Notes under the pieces: model-generated
The model's input: only the letters and a program-made list of their open reading frames with translations
What the model was told of the DNA's origin: nothing
Databases searched by the model: none
From: JACCXG01 sp963785755
GTDB taxonomy: Bacteria; Acidobacteriota; Vicinamibacteria; Vicinamibacterales; 2-12-FULL-66-21
NCBI GenBank assembly: GCA_963785755.1
Contig: CAWAXG010000002.1
Coordinates: 310,001 to 374,000, forward strand
Length of the DNA stretch: 64,000 nucleotides
Direction: 5' to 3'
In this document: positions 9,621-17,000 of the stretch, piece by piece
How positions within the stretch are numbered: the stretch's first letter is position 1
How the letters are laid out: each line of letters starts with the position of its first letter
Program-made: the position numbers and the translations under genes

Positions 9621-12311
9621 ATGGCACCCTCGTCCACGCGGGCTATCGATGCGCCGGCCGGGTTCGTGCCGTTCGACCTCTCGGACACCGCGCAATCAAT
9701 CACGTCGCGGTTCGAGAAGGTCGCGCGGACGTGGCCCGATCGCCTCGCCGTCCAGTCCGGAGGCATGAGCTGGACGTACGCGGAGCTCGATGAAGCCGCG
9801 AGCCGGATTGCGTTCGATATCAGGAGAGCCGTTCCCACGGCGCCGCAGCCCGTGGCGCTCCTGCTCGGTCAAGGACCGCGCCTGCTCGCCTCGATCCTCG
9901 GGATCCTGAAAGCCGGGCATTTCTACGTCCCTCTCGACGCAACACACCCGCGGCCGGCGATCGCCCGCATCCTCCAGGACTGCGGCGCCCGGCTGATCGT
10001 CACCGACTCGGCCCGTCATCCAGTCGCCGCTGATGTTTCGGCGTCATCCGCGGGTCCCGTGCATCCGGCCATCGTCAACGCCGATCTCTCGCGCGGGCGC
10101 TTCAAGGGGATCGTGTCGTCGGTCCGTGTCAAACCGGACGCGCTCGCCTGCATCTACTACACGTCTGGAACGACGGGACGGCCGAAGGGGGTGATGGACA
10201 CTCACCGCAACGTGCTGCACAACGTCATGCGGTACACGAATGGCCTCGGGATCAACCCGGACGACCGGCTGTCACTTCTCCAGTCGCCTACGTTCAGCGG
10301 TGTCATGTCCAGCCAGTTCGGCGCCCTGCTGAACGGCGCCGCGGTCTTCCCTTACGACATCCAGGCCGAGGGTCTCGCACGGATCGCCTCGTGGCTCCTC
10401 GAAGAACGGATCACGATCTATCACTCCGTTCCCGCGATCTTCCGCCATATGCTCCGGGCCGCGAGCGGCCCGCAGCAGTTCCCGGACATCCGTGTCGTAC
10501 GGCTCGAAGGAGACGGCGCCAGCCTCACGGACGTGGCCCTGTTCAACGAGCACTTTCCCAAGACCTCGGTTCTTGCGCACGGACTCGGAGCGACCGAGTG
10601 CGGCCTCGTCTGCCGCTTCGTGATCGAGAACGGCATGGCTGTGCCCGGCGGGAACGTGCCCGTCGGCTACCCTGTCGAGGACATGCGCGTGCGAGTCCTG
10701 GACGACCAGCGAAACGAGGTGCGGGCAGGAGAGATCGGCGAGATAGCGGTGGAGAGCCGCTACCTGTCTCCCGGCTACTGGAAGCGCCCTGATCTCACAC
10801 TTGCGGCATTCACCGCCGGAGTGATGCCCGGCACCCGTCTGTACAGGACGGGAGACCTCGGCCGCCTGGCGCCCGACGGCTGCGTTGAACATCTGGGCCG
10901 GAAAGACGGGCAGGCGAAGGTTCGCGGCCAGCGGATCGACGTCGAAGGCGTGGAAGCCGCGATTGTATCCACGAAGCTGGTTCGCGAGGCGGTCGTCATC
11001 GTGAGGCCCTCGAGCGGCCGGGACGCGCGGTTGACCGCGTATGTCGTCCCGAACGACGGCGGCCTCAGCACCTCGTCGCTCAGACGTCAACTCACGCACC
11101 TGCTGCCGCCGCAGTCGGTGCCTTCGCGATTCGTGTGCCTGCCTGCGCTGCCGCTGACGGCGAATCACAAGCTGGATCGAGCCGCGCTGCCTGGCGTCAC
11201 GTCCGTCCGTCCGGCACTCGAAGTGCCGTATGTCGCGCCGCGCACGGACCTGGAACGTACGCTCGCGTCGATCTGGGAAGTCACGCTCGATGTCGCATCG
11301 ATAGGAGTCCTCGACGATTTCTTCGATCTCGGTGGGGACTCACTCGACGCGGCGGCGATGCTTGCGCGCTTCTCCGCCAAGTCCGGCCGCACGCTGCCGC
11401 CGGCGGCGCTGTTCGAAGCGCCGACGATCGAACGGCTGGCGCGATTGATCGACGGCGCTGCGGTTGACGGGGCTGGAGGACCCACTGACGGCGGGCCCCG
11501 AATCGCGGAGCAGGCGCCGCTCGTCCGGGTCCAGCCGAACGGATCGCGCGCGCCGTTCTTTTTCCTCCATGCCGAGTACGGCGGCACCGGTTCGTACTGC
11601 GCGAACGTGGCCCGTCACCTCGGAGAGAACCAGCCGTTCTTCGGGCTGTCCCCGTTCGGCCGCGACGGCGAACCGGTTCCGTCCAGCATCGAAACGCTGG
11701 CCACGGCTTATCTCGACGTTGTCCGGAAGGAACAGCCTCGCGGCCCGTACTATCTCGGCGGCTTCTGCAGCGCGGCGGTCGTGGCGTGGGAGATGGCGCA
11801 CCAGCTCGGCGCGATGGGTCAGCGCGTCGCGTTGCTCGTCCTGATCGAGCCGCCATCGATCGAGAGCGGCTGGACGGCGCACGCGATCCACCGGGCAGCC
11901 CGCGTGGCGATCCACCCGGCAGGCGGCCCCGACGATCGCGTGAGGTTCCTGCAGCGGGCCATGCGGCTGGCGCGCCTCCGGTCGCTCCCCAAGCGTCTGC
12001 GCACCATCCGCGAGCTGCCAGGGCTCATCGCCCGGTCCGTGCGCAACGACATTCCGTCGGCGGACCGGAACGCCGCGATTGCGGCGATGTACCGCCGCGC
12101 CGTCGATGCGTACCTGCCGCCACCATTCGCCGGGCCCGTTCTATGTCTGCAGGCCGAAGGTGAGAACAATGCCCGCGCGGCCGCGGCATGGCGCCGGCTG
12201 TCATCCGACTTCGCCGTCCGGCGCATACCCGGCGATCACAACTCGTGCATCATCACCCACGCCAGGCCATTGGCGGCAGCCCTGGCCTCGCGCCTGGCAA
12301 CAATCGGCTGA
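9621..12311 (+). CDS. Single-module NRPS-like enzyme: adenylation-carrier-thioesterase
   Basis: An 896-residue stand-alone A-PCP-TE protein. The adenylation domain (about 25-535) has YYTSGTTGRPKG at 179-190, RTGDLGRL at 409, the hinge region GRKDGQAKVRGQRID and the catalytic lysine in LTANHKLDR (K517). The carrier domain has the pantetheine site DLGGDSL (S574). The C-terminal alpha/beta-hydrolase thioesterase has GGFCSAA, so Cys716 sits where serine is usual, and a catalytic-type His in PGDHNSC. There is no condensation domain. At the A4 pocket the residue that normally holds the alpha-amino group (Asp) is Ser226 in PTFSGVMS, so a normal alpha-amino acid is unlikely to be the substrate. No tailoring or export gene is adjacent. 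Product unknown; the protein probably needs a phosphopantetheinyl transferase encoded elsewhere. Confidence 0.88.
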   Translation: MAPSSTRAIDAPAGFVPFDLSDTAQSITSRFEKVARTWPDRLAVQSGGMSWTYAELDEAASRIAFDIRRAVPTAPQPVALLLGQGPRLLASILGILKAGHFYVPLDATHPRPAIARILQDCGARLIVTDSARHPVAADVSASSAGPVHPAIVNADLSRGRFKGIVSSVRVKPDALACIYYTSGTTGRPKGVMDTHRNVLHNVMRYTNGLGINPDDRLSLLQSPTFSGVMSSQFGALLNGAAVFPYDIQAEGLARIASWLLEERITIYHSVPAIFRHMLRAASGPQQFPDIRVVRLEGDGASLTDVALFNEHFPKTSVLAHGLGATECGLVCRFVIENGMAVPGGNVPVGYPVEDMRVRVLDDQRNEVRAGEIGEIAVESRYLSPGYWKRPDLTLAAFTAGVMPGTRLYRTGDLGRLAPDGCVEHLGRKDGQAKVRGQRIDVEGVEAAIVSTKLVREAVVIVRPSSGRDARLTAYVVPNDGGLSTSSLRRQLTHLLPPQSVPSRFVCLPALPLTANHKLDRAALPGVTSVRPALEVPYVAPRTDLERTLASIWEVTLDVASIGVLDDFFDLGGDSLDAAAMLARFSAKSGRTLPPAALFEAPTIERLARLIDGAAVDGAGGPTDGGPRIAEQAPLVRVQPNGSRAPFFFLHAEYGGTGSYCANVARHLGENQPFFGLSPFGRDGEPVPSSIETLATAYLDVVRKEQPRGPYYLGGFCSAAVVAWEMAHQLGAMGQRVALLVLIEPPSIESGWTAHAIHRAARVAIHPAGGPDDRVRFLQRAMRLARLRSLPKRLRTIRELPGLIARSVRNDIPSADRNAAIAAMYRRAVDAYLPPPFAGPVLCLQAEGENNARAAAAWRRLSSDFAVRRIPGDHNSCIITHARPLAAALASRLATIG

Positions 12312-12326
12312 CCAAGCACCGAGGCG

Positions 12327-12393
12327 CCGTAGCACTCCGCACGTAGCACGTAGCGCCAGCACGTAGCACCCAGCACATAGCACCCAGCACGTC
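12327..12393. repeat. Short tandem GTAGCAC/CAGCACR repeats between convergent genes
   Basis: The gap between the NRPS-like gene and msrA is made almost entirely of 7-9 base units such as GTAGCAC, GCACGTAGCAC, CAGCACATAGCAC and CCCAGCACG. The array runs up to the msrA stop codon. It has no dyad symmetry strong enough for a terminator. Related strings lie at 2911-2952 and 39357-39397. Confidence 0.65.
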
Positions 12394-13033
12394 AGTGCAC
12401 CTCCACCCCCACCGGGCAGCTCACCCCGGTGCCACCTAGCCCACAGTAGCCGTCCGGGTTCCTGGCCAGGTACTGCTGGTGGTAATCCTCGGCGTAATAG
12501 AACTCTCGCGCCGGCATGATCTCGGTCGTGATGCGGCCGTAGCCGGACTTCGTCAGCTGCTCCTGATACGCCTGGCGCGAGCGTTCGGCGGCTTCGCGCT
12601 GCTTGTCATCGTAGTAGTAGATCCCGGAGCGGTACTGCGTGCCGACGTCGTTCCCCTGCCTCATGCCCTGGGTCGGATCGTGGCTCTCCCAGAACGTCTT
12701 CAGCATGGTGTCGTACGACACCTTCTTCGGATCGAACACGACGAGCACGACTTCGTTGTGCCCGGTCATGCCACTACAGACTTCGCGGTAGGTCGGATTC
12801 GGCGTGTAGCCGGCCGAATAGCCGACGGCAGTCGTGTAGACGCCCGGCAGCTGCCAGAACTTGCGTTCCGCACCCCAGAAGCAGCCCAGCCCGAACACGG
12901 CGCGTTCGGCGCCGTCCGGAAACGGCTCCTGCAGCCGTGCGCCGTTCACGAAGTGTCTGTCCGGCACCGGCATCGGTTCCTGCCGTCCTGGCAACGCGTC
13001 GTCCTTGGCCGGCATCCGTAGTTTGTTGTGCAT
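12392..13033 (-). CDS. msrA: Peptide methionine-S-sulfoxide reductase MsrA
   Basis: Reduces the S-epimer of methionine sulfoxide in proteins, with thioredoxin as the usual recycling partner. The 213-residue product follows E. coli MsrA from its start: DALPGRQEPMPV, catalytic GCFWGAE with Cys51, then GYSAGYTPNPTYREVCSG, SHDPTQGMRQGNDVGTQYRS, and a tail GYCGLGGTGVSCP that supplies the two recycling cysteines. The start at 13033 is preferred over one 21 bases upstream because GAAGGGA lies six bases before it and the E. coli protein begins there. It is the third gene of a leftward set after the SPFH and zinc-ribbon membrane proteins (57-base gap). A frameshifted msrB lies 3.5 kb away. Confidence 0.96.
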   Translation of the reverse strand: MHNKLRMPAKDDALPGRQEPMPVPDRHFVNGARLQEPFPDGAERAVFGLGCFWGAERKFWQLPGVYTTAVGYSAGYTPNPTYREVCSGMTGHNEVVLVVFDPKKVSYDTMLKTFWESHDPTQGMRQGNDVGTQYRSGIYYYDDKQREAAERSRQAYQEQLTKSGYGRITTEIMPAREFYYAEDYHQQYLARNPDGYCGLGGTGVSCPVGVEVH

Positions 13034-13090
13034 TGAAGTCCCTTCCCCGAGCACACCTGAATCGAGGCTGGCGTTCCGTCGCTCCCGACG

Positions 13091-14182
13091 TCATTCTCCC
13101 GCCGCCACGATCAGGAACAGCACGACGATCAGTATGACGACAACGAGGGCCGCAATCTTCCAGAAGCTCTTCGGATACTCCCCCGCCATCCGCCCGGTAT
13201 ATCCATTAACCACAACCTGCCAGGGTTTGTTCCCATAGATATAGGTGAGCAGCCAGACGGGAACCAGGATGTGCTTGAACGTCTCACCGGAAAACGTCGG
13301 GAAGATTTCGAGATTCCGATGCGTGTCGCCAGGCACCTCCTGCGCGCACATGCCCCGCAGCTTCTCGGTCATGAGGTCCTTGGACCGCTGCGCCGCATCG
13401 ACCAGCACGACCTGGTAATGCTCGACGACGAAGCCGGACAGGAAAGCGGCGGCGTAGGGCACGAGCTCGCCGGTCGGGAACGGCTCGATCTCATGGAGGA
13501 GCCGCGCCGACACGCCATGCGTCCCGGGCACCGGTTCATCGTCGAAAAAATGACTGACGGTTCCTGATGCCGGCTCCCAGCGGGTGTGTCGGACCTGCCG
13601 CGTCCGGCGCTGCCCTTTGTTGTCCCGGTAGGATTCGGTCGTGTAGTAGTAGTGGCCCGCTTCTGCACGCCACGGACAGACGACCTGCGCATCGAACGTC
13701 CAGTAGGGAATGTAGACGCCGTGGACGCGATCGACGAGAGCCCGCCGGCGGAGACTGTTCGGCGCGAACCATTTGCTCGCGTACCACCGCCGGATCTGTT
13801 CGCGAACGTCGGATTCGGACACCTTGAAGGGCAGCAGACTCTGCGGTCTGATCGGCGCTTTGATCTCTTCGTAGGGGAGAAGCTTCGGTGACCCGCAGAA
13901 GTCGCAATTCTCTCCGACGCGCGCCGGATCGAAGACGGACACGGCCTTGCAGCTCTGGCACTGGACGGAGCGGCGCTCCGCGAGCCAGCCCCGCGCCTCG
14001 TCGGGAAGCTCGCGCAGCGCCTTGACGAGATCGAGCTCGACGATCGCGCCGTCCGGATCGACGGAGAACGGCGTGACGGTTCCACAGAACGAGCAGACCA
14101 GCGTCTGCTTCGAAGGATTCCACTCGGCCTGTGCGCCGCAAGCGGCGCACGGGTATTTCTCGCGGGCGGCGAGCTGAGACAT
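13091..14182 (-). CDS. Double zinc-ribbon membrane-anchored protein, YdjG-like
   Basis: A 363-residue protein with two N-terminal zinc ribbons (CAACG...CSFCG at residues 12-34 and CQSCK...CDFCG at 75-97). A middle beta-rich region of about 200 residues with many aromatic and basic residues follows (VYIPYWTFDAQVVCPWRAE, HYYYTTESYRDNKGQRR), and a single C-terminal membrane helix (IAALVVVILIVVLFLIVAAG) ends the protein. This plan and the adjacent SPFH gene resemble B. subtilis YdjG/YdjH and YdjI, which are encoded with PspA and work in cell-envelope stress. No pspA is visible here. The biochemical role is unknown; the tail anchor puts the zinc ribbons in the cytosol. It lies 21 bases after the SPFH gene. 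Confidence 0.75.
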   Translation of the reverse strand: MSQLAAREKYPCAACGAQAEWNPSKQTLVCSFCGTVTPFSVDPDGAIVELDLVKALRELPDEARGWLAERRSVQCQSCKAVSVFDPARVGENCDFCGSPKLLPYEEIKAPIRPQSLLPFKVSESDVREQIRRWYASKWFAPNSLRRRALVDRVHGVYIPYWTFDAQVVCPWRAEAGHYYYTTESYRDNKGQRRTRQVRHTRWEPASGTVSHFFDDEPVPGTHGVSARLLHEIEPFPTGELVPYAAAFLSGFVVEHYQVVLVDAAQRSKDLMTEKLRGMCAQEVPGDTHRNLEIFPTFSGETFKHILVPVWLLTYIYGNKPWQVVVNGYTGRMAGEYPKSFWKIAALVVVILIVVLFLIVAAGE

Positions 14183-14203
14183 CCGCGTGATCGGCCGGTT
14201 GGA

Positions 14204-15247
14204 TCAGCGCGCCAGGTACTCGTTCAGCGCCGATCGCTTCACGCGATAGGACGTCCCGATCTTCTTCGCGCTCAGCTCGCCGGATTCGATGATGCTGAGC
14301 ACGTCCTGCTCGGGGACGCCGAGGACTTTCGCGACGTCGGCGGGCGCCAGCAGCTCCGGCGCCGCGGCGACGGCAGCCGCGCCCGCGCCTGCCGGCGACG
14401 ACGCTCCCTGCTGCTGGAGTATCTGCTGCGCGATCGACATGCCGACGGCCATTTCCGTGGCCATCCCTCCAGCGCCGCCGCCCTTCTCCATGCCCTGGGC
14501 CATCTGGAACTTCACGTAGTCGTTCAGATTGCCCACCGCGGCCATGCTGGATCGCTTGTCCACCGCCTGTTCCACCTCCGGCGGCACGGACACGTTCTCG
14601 ACGACGAAACTGGCGATCTGGATTCCGTACTTCGCGCCGACCACCGGATTGATGAGCGGCAGCAGCGCTTCGCCGAGCTCGGTATAGCGGCTGGCGACGT
14701 CGAACACCGGCACCTGCGCTGACGCGAGCGCATCGCCGAACACACTCACGATTCGCGAGCGCATGGTCTCGGCGAACTCGTCGAGCCGGAAGTTGTGATC
14801 GGATCCGGCGACCTCTTTCAGGAAGAGCTTCGTGTCCACGACCCTGAAGTCGAAGGTGCCGAACGCGCGGACCCGGACGATGCCGAGGTCGCTGTCCCGC
14901 ATCATCACCGGATTCGCCGTGCCCCATTTGTTGCCGGTGAACAGCCGGGTGTTGACGAAATAGACGTCCACCTTGAACGGCGACTGCAGGCCGAACTTCC
15001 ACGACTTCAGCCGGGTGAGGATCGGGATGTTGTCGGTCGTCAGCGTGTGCTTGCCCGGCCCGAACGTGTCGCCGAATTCGCCCAGATAGACGAACTGCGC
15101 CTGCTGCGACTCGCGCACGATGAGCTGCGCCCCGTTCTTGATGGCCTTGTCATCATCGGGGAACCGGAACGACAGCGTGTCACGCGAGTCGTCGGTCCAC
15201 TCGATGATCTCGATCAGCTCGCCCTTGATGAAATCCATGATGCCCAT
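14204..15247 (-). CDS. SPFH protein of the YdjI/virion-core type with C-terminal excisionase-like HTH
   Basis: A 347-residue protein without an N-terminal membrane helix. The opening MGIMDFIKGELIEIIEWTDD and the SPFH core (to about residue 230) match the group once called virion core proteins and B. subtilis YdjI. After a Gly/Ala/Gln-rich linker, the last 50 residues (LLAPADVAKVLGVPEQDVL, IESGELSAKKIG, YRVKRSALNEYL) read as a MerR/excisionase-type helix-turn-helix with its wing. Coupling of an SPFH scaffold to a possible DNA-binding tail is unusual; the HTH could instead serve protein binding. The start at 15247 has GGAGG eight bases upstream. It is the first gene of an apparent operon with the zinc-ribbon protein and msrA. 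Confidence 0.8.
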   Translation of the reverse strand: MGIMDFIKGELIEIIEWTDDSRDTLSFRFPDDDKAIKNGAQLIVRESQQAQFVYLGEFGDTFGPGKHTLTTDNIPILTRLKSWKFGLQSPFKVDVYFVNTRLFTGNKWGTANPVMMRDSDLGIVRVRAFGTFDFRVVDTKLFLKEVAGSDHNFRLDEFAETMRSRIVSVFGDALASAQVPVFDVASRYTELGEALLPLINPVVGAKYGIQIASFVVENVSVPPEVEQAVDKRSSMAAVGNLNDYVKFQMAQGMEKGGGAGGMATEMAVGMSIAQQILQQQGASSPAGAGAAAVAAAPELLAPADVAKVLGVPEQDVLSIIESGELSAKKIGTSYRVKRSALNEYLAR

Positions 15248-15268
15248 CGTCAGAGCCTCCAAAGCGCT

Positions 15269-15296
15269 ATTGTACTGATCACTCTTAGAGCACCAA
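15269..15296 (-). promoter_or_regulatory. Predicted sigma-70-type promoter of the SPFH-zinc ribbon-msrA operon
   Basis: On the minus strand, TTGGTG (15291-15296) and TACAAT (15269-15274) are separated by 16 bases. They lie 22 bases upstream of the SPFH start and its GGAGG site. The -35 end overlaps the last codons of the GNAT gene. The -10 match is good (5/6) and the -35 match weak. Confidence 0.4.
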
Positions 15297-15782
15297 CTCG
15301 TAATACACCAGCGGCGTCTTCCGGTACGTCACCCGGCCCATCTCCCGGAATCCGCATTTCGCGTAGAACCCGCCGGCGCCGGCGGGCCCGTCGTAGGCAT
15401 CCAGCCGGATGGCGTCGGCCGGCCAGCCGGCGGCAATCGTGTGCGCCTGCTTCAAGCAGCGGCGGCCGATGCCGCGGCGCTGCATCCCCGGCAGGACCGC
15501 CATGTCGGTCAGATACAGCGCCTTCCTGCACGGCGAAAAGTAGGCGGGGTCGATCGCCCACGGCTTCTTGCTGGCCAGCCGCAGCGTGCCGACAATCCGG
15601 TCGTCCTCACGAGCGAGCAGCACGCGCGACGTCATGACGTCGCGGAGTACGCTCTTCTCCGTCGCCGTCGCCGACCAGTGGCCGTGCCCGTAGCGGCGGG
15701 TGAGATCGGCGGCGACCGCGGCCCGCAGCTGCGCGACCTCAGGGACGTCGGCGTCGGTGGCGATGCTGAACGACAACTCCAT
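15285..15782 (-). CDS. GNAT-family N-acetyltransferase
   Basis: A 165-residue Gcn5-related acetyltransferase. The acetyl-CoA pyrophosphate loop is clear in LTDMAVLPGMQRRGIGRRCL (R/Q-x-x-G-x-G/A). It is preceded by the usual beta strand containing VGTLRLASKKPW and followed by LDAYDGPAGAGGFYAKCGFREMG, the strand and helix that close GNAT domains. The substrate amine cannot be inferred. The gene is read leftward, ends 37 bases before the SPFH gene, and starts 28 bases from the divergent zf-TFIIB gene. Confidence 0.85.
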   Translation of the reverse strand: MELSFSIATDADVPEVAQLRAAVAADLTRRYGHGHWSATATEKSVLRDVMTSRVLLAREDDRIVGTLRLASKKPWAIDPAYFSPCRKALYLTDMAVLPGMQRRGIGRRCLKQAHTIAAGWPADAIRLDAYDGPAGAGGFYAKCGFREMGRVTYRKTPLVYYELVL

Positions 15783-15810
15783 GCTCGTGGTCAGATGTCG
15801 GCGATATTCT

Positions 15811-16515
15811 ATGCAAATGGCTGCCGACGCATCCTCGCTCCACTGTCCGAACTGTGGCGCGCCTGCCGAGCCCGACGCGAGGCGCTGCCGCTATTGCGAG
15901 GCGCGGCTCGCAACCGTCAGCTGCCCATCCTGCTTCGCGTTGATCTTCGACGGCGCGGCGTTCTGCCCCCGCTGCGGCGCGCGCCGGGCCCGAGCTGAGC
16001 GCGACGGCGAAGCCGCCAGATGTCCCGGCTGCCGGAAACCGATGCAGCCGCTGCAGGTGGGATCGACGGCCATGCTCGAGTGCGATGGGTGCGACGGCAT
16101 CTGGGTCGACGCGGACGTCTTCGAGTCGCTCTGTGCCGACCAAGGAAGCGCAGGCCGCGGTCATTCACCGGTTCGCACAGAGCGCGGTCCCCGCCGAGCG
16201 CGTTCGATACCGGCCGTGCCCGCGCTGCGCCAAGATGATGAACCGCGTCAACTTCGGCCGGCTCTCGGGAACCATCGTCGACGTCTGCAAGGGTGCACGG
16301 CACGTTCCTGGATCCCGGCGAGCTCCACCGGATCGTGGAATTCATCCGATCGGGCGGCCTCGAGCGCGCCCGCGCGCGTCAGCTCGAGGAGCTCAAGGAC
16401 CAGGAGCGGAGGGCCCGCGACGCGGAGGCGCGCGCCGCGCGCGAGCGCGGTCGGAGCCGATCGCAGCGTCGACAACTGGAACAGCTGGACGTTCATGATC
16501 GGCGACGACAGCTGA
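15811..16515 (+). CDS. zf-TFIIB zinc-ribbon protein (frameshifted)
   Basis: A protein of about 235 residues. It opens with paired CxxC ribbons (CPNCGAPAEPDARRCRYC, CPSCFALIFDGAAFCPRC) and then carries two zf-TFIIB modules: CPGCRKPMQPLQ...ECDGCDGIWVDADVFESL and CPRCAKMMNRVNFGRLSG...CKGHGTFLDPGEL. A charged helix (RQLEELKDQERRARDAEARA) follows. The second module can only be read by adding one frame change near 16139-16142 and another near 16289-16293. The C-terminus is uncertain: the current frame runs to 16544, overlapping msrB, whereas a further one-base change would end it at 16515 with DNWNSWTFMIGDDS. Function unknown; zf-TFIIB proteins are small nucleic-acid or protein-binding factors. Confidence 0.6.
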   Translation: MQMAADASSLHCPNCGAPAEPDARRCRYCEARLATVSCPSCFALIFDGAAFCPRCGARRARAERDGEAARCPGCRKPMQPLQVGSTAMLECDGCDGIWVDADVFESLCADQGSAGRGHSPVRTERGPRRARSIPAVPALRQDDEPRQLRPALGNHRRRLQGCTARSWIPASSTGSWNSSDRAASSAPARVSSRSSRTRSGGPATRRRAPRASAVGADRSVDNWNSWTFMIGDDS

Positions 16516-16522
16516 CGCCGCG

Positions 16523-16939
16523 TCACGTCTCGCTTTCGGTGTGAACGTCAGCGCGACGCCGTTGATGCAGTAGCGCAGCCCGGTCGGCGGCGGCCCATCG
16601 GGGAAGACGTGGCCGAGATGCCCGCCGCAGTTGTTGCAGTGCACTTCGGTCCTGGTCATGAAATGGCTGCGATCGACCGTCTCGCCGATCGCGCCTTCGA
16701 GCGGCGCGAAGAAGCTCGGCCATCCGGTGCCGCTTTCAAACTTGCGGTCGGCGACGAAAAGTGGCTGGCCGCACCCGGCGCAGCTGAAGGTGCCCACGGC
16801 GCTTCTCGTGCAGCAGCGCGCAGCTGCCGGGACGCTCCGTCCCATGCTGGCGCAGCACCTGATACTGCTCCGGCGTCAGAATCCGCCGCCATTCTTCCTC
16901 GGTCTTCTGGACTGGAAACGTCTTCGTGTTTGATGTCAT
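16523..16939 (-). CDS. msrB: Peptide methionine-R-sulfoxide reductase MsrB (frameshifted)
   Basis: Reduces the R-epimer of methionine sulfoxide and complements msrA nearby. The pieces are an N-terminal part (KTEEEWRRILTPEQYQVLRQ, GTERPGSCALLHEKRRG) and, after a one-base shift near 16796-16800 (GGGC), the catalytic part. The latter has CAGCGQPLF, ESGTGWPSFF, a TEVHCNNCGGHLGHVF zinc site and RYCINGVALTF with the catalytic Cys. The full core is present, about 135 residues. As sequenced the frame runs on to 16393 with an unrelated tail; a missing A before AGCGAGACG would end it at 16523. The start at MTSNTKTFPVQ fits the family length. Confidence 0.8.
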
Positions 16940-17000
16940 GACCTGAATCGTTCCTTCCTCACCGGGCGGCATTCCCGTCCTCTGTGTCGATGCGCGCCGC

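Noticed and set aside
14204..15247. Phage excisionase or phage virion protein
   Set aside because: Despite the older name virion core protein and the Xis-like tail, no integrase or phage gene is nearby and the body is an SPFH domain.
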